From: Micropepsaceae bacterium
GTDB taxonomy: Bacteria; Pseudomonadota; Alphaproteobacteria; Micropepsales; Micropepsaceae
Length of the DNA: 5,956 nucleotides
NCBI GenBank assembly: GCA_025450355.1
Contig: JANWHR010000092.1
Coordinates: forward strand, 1 to 5,956
Direction: 5' to 3'
The position numbers and the translations under genes are program-made. Below are positions 5,701 through 5,956 of the stretch, one piece after another. Numbering within the stretch: position 1 is the first letter of the stretch; every line of letters starts with the position of its first letter. The notes under the pieces were generated by a model. It made no database searches, was not told the origin of the DNA, and worked only from the letters and a program-made list of their open reading frames with translations.

Positions 5701-5956
5701 ATGCGCCGATTCATCGTTCCGCTGCTGTTTACCGGTTTTCTGCCGCTGACGGGGTGCCAAACTTTGGGAGGACTGTTCGACAGCACTCCGCAAATCACGC
5801 TCAGCCCCGGCCCGATCTGCCCAGCCACCGCGGTTCTGTCCGATGCCGCGATGGTGACGAAGCTGAAGCGCGGTACCCCCGCGACGATGTCACGGGCAGC
5901 CGATGTCGCGTTTCAGGCGGAAATGTCGCAGGCGAAGCTCGACTGCAATTACAACC
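5701..5956 (+). CDS. Putative lipoprotein of unknown function (3' end beyond window)
   Basis: The 85 visible codons encode a secreted lipoprotein. Residues 1-18 are a lipoprotein signal peptide with two Arg (2-3), a hydrophobic core and the lipobox LTGC (16-19); Cys19 would be lipidated. Residue +2 is Gln rather than Asp, which by the usual Lol rule suggests the outer membrane. The mature part has GPICPATAVLSDAA (37-50) and a helical-looking AADVAFQAEMSQAKLDC (66-82). Its two cysteines, C40 and C82, might form a periplasmic disulfide. The pattern (CP..VL.DA near the N-terminus, then DV..EAE and a later Cys) resembles small conserved alphaproteobacterial lipoproteins of unknown role, from memory only. 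The ATG follows directly on a strong inverted repeat whose right arm holds the weak site GGAAA. It is divergent from thrB. The frame is still open at the window edge. Confidence 0.8.
   Translation, partial: MRRFIVPLLFTGFLPLTGCQTLGGLFDSTPQITLSPGPICPATAVLSDAAMVTKLKRGTPATMSRAADVAFQAEMSQAKLDCNYN

Overview
This is a compact, GC-rich bacterial stretch holding seven genes, six complete or nearly so and one cut by the window edge. The protein types (a RimJ-like acetyltransferase next to a PAS sensor, YqgE, a type II peroxiredoxin, a ceramidase-like membrane protein, and a homoserine kinase/RNase HI pair) suggest a chromosomal housekeeping region of an alphaproteobacterium, probably near the Hyphomicrobiales. 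That placement comes from recalled gene families and synteny, not from a search. No mobile element, CRISPR array, tRNA or rRNA is visible.

Layout. On the plus strand, a GNAT acetyltransferase (9-599) overlaps by 10 bases a membrane sensor (590-2197) with a signal peptide, a periplasmic domain, about seven membrane segments and a C-terminal PAS domain. The sensor converges on yqgE (2214-2813, minus). A 105-base region separates yqgE from a divergent pair on the plus strand: a type II peroxiredoxin (2919-3395) and, 16 bases later, a ceramidase-superfamily membrane protein (3412-4086). A perfect 8-bp hairpin (4098-4117) lies between this unit and the converging pair thrB (4604-5563, minus) and rnhA (4152-4607, minus). 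In that pair the thrB stop and a likely TTG start of rnhA overlap. A 137-base divergent region with a strong inverted repeat separates thrB from a partial lipoprotein gene (5701 to the window edge, plus).

How the genes fit together. The acetyltransferase and sensor look co-translated. Peroxiredoxin and ceramidase look co-transcribed, which would pair peroxide reduction with membrane-lipid hydrolysis. thrB and rnhA look translationally coupled. The most unusual points are the sensor, which ends after its PAS domain with no output domain; the inverted repeat that runs up to the lipoprotein start codon and includes its possible ribosome site; small hairpins next to the translation starts of the peroxiredoxin and ceramidase; and a Glu in the ceramidase where the family usually has a metal-site Asp. 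I found no clear novel multi-gene system such as a defence or toxin module.
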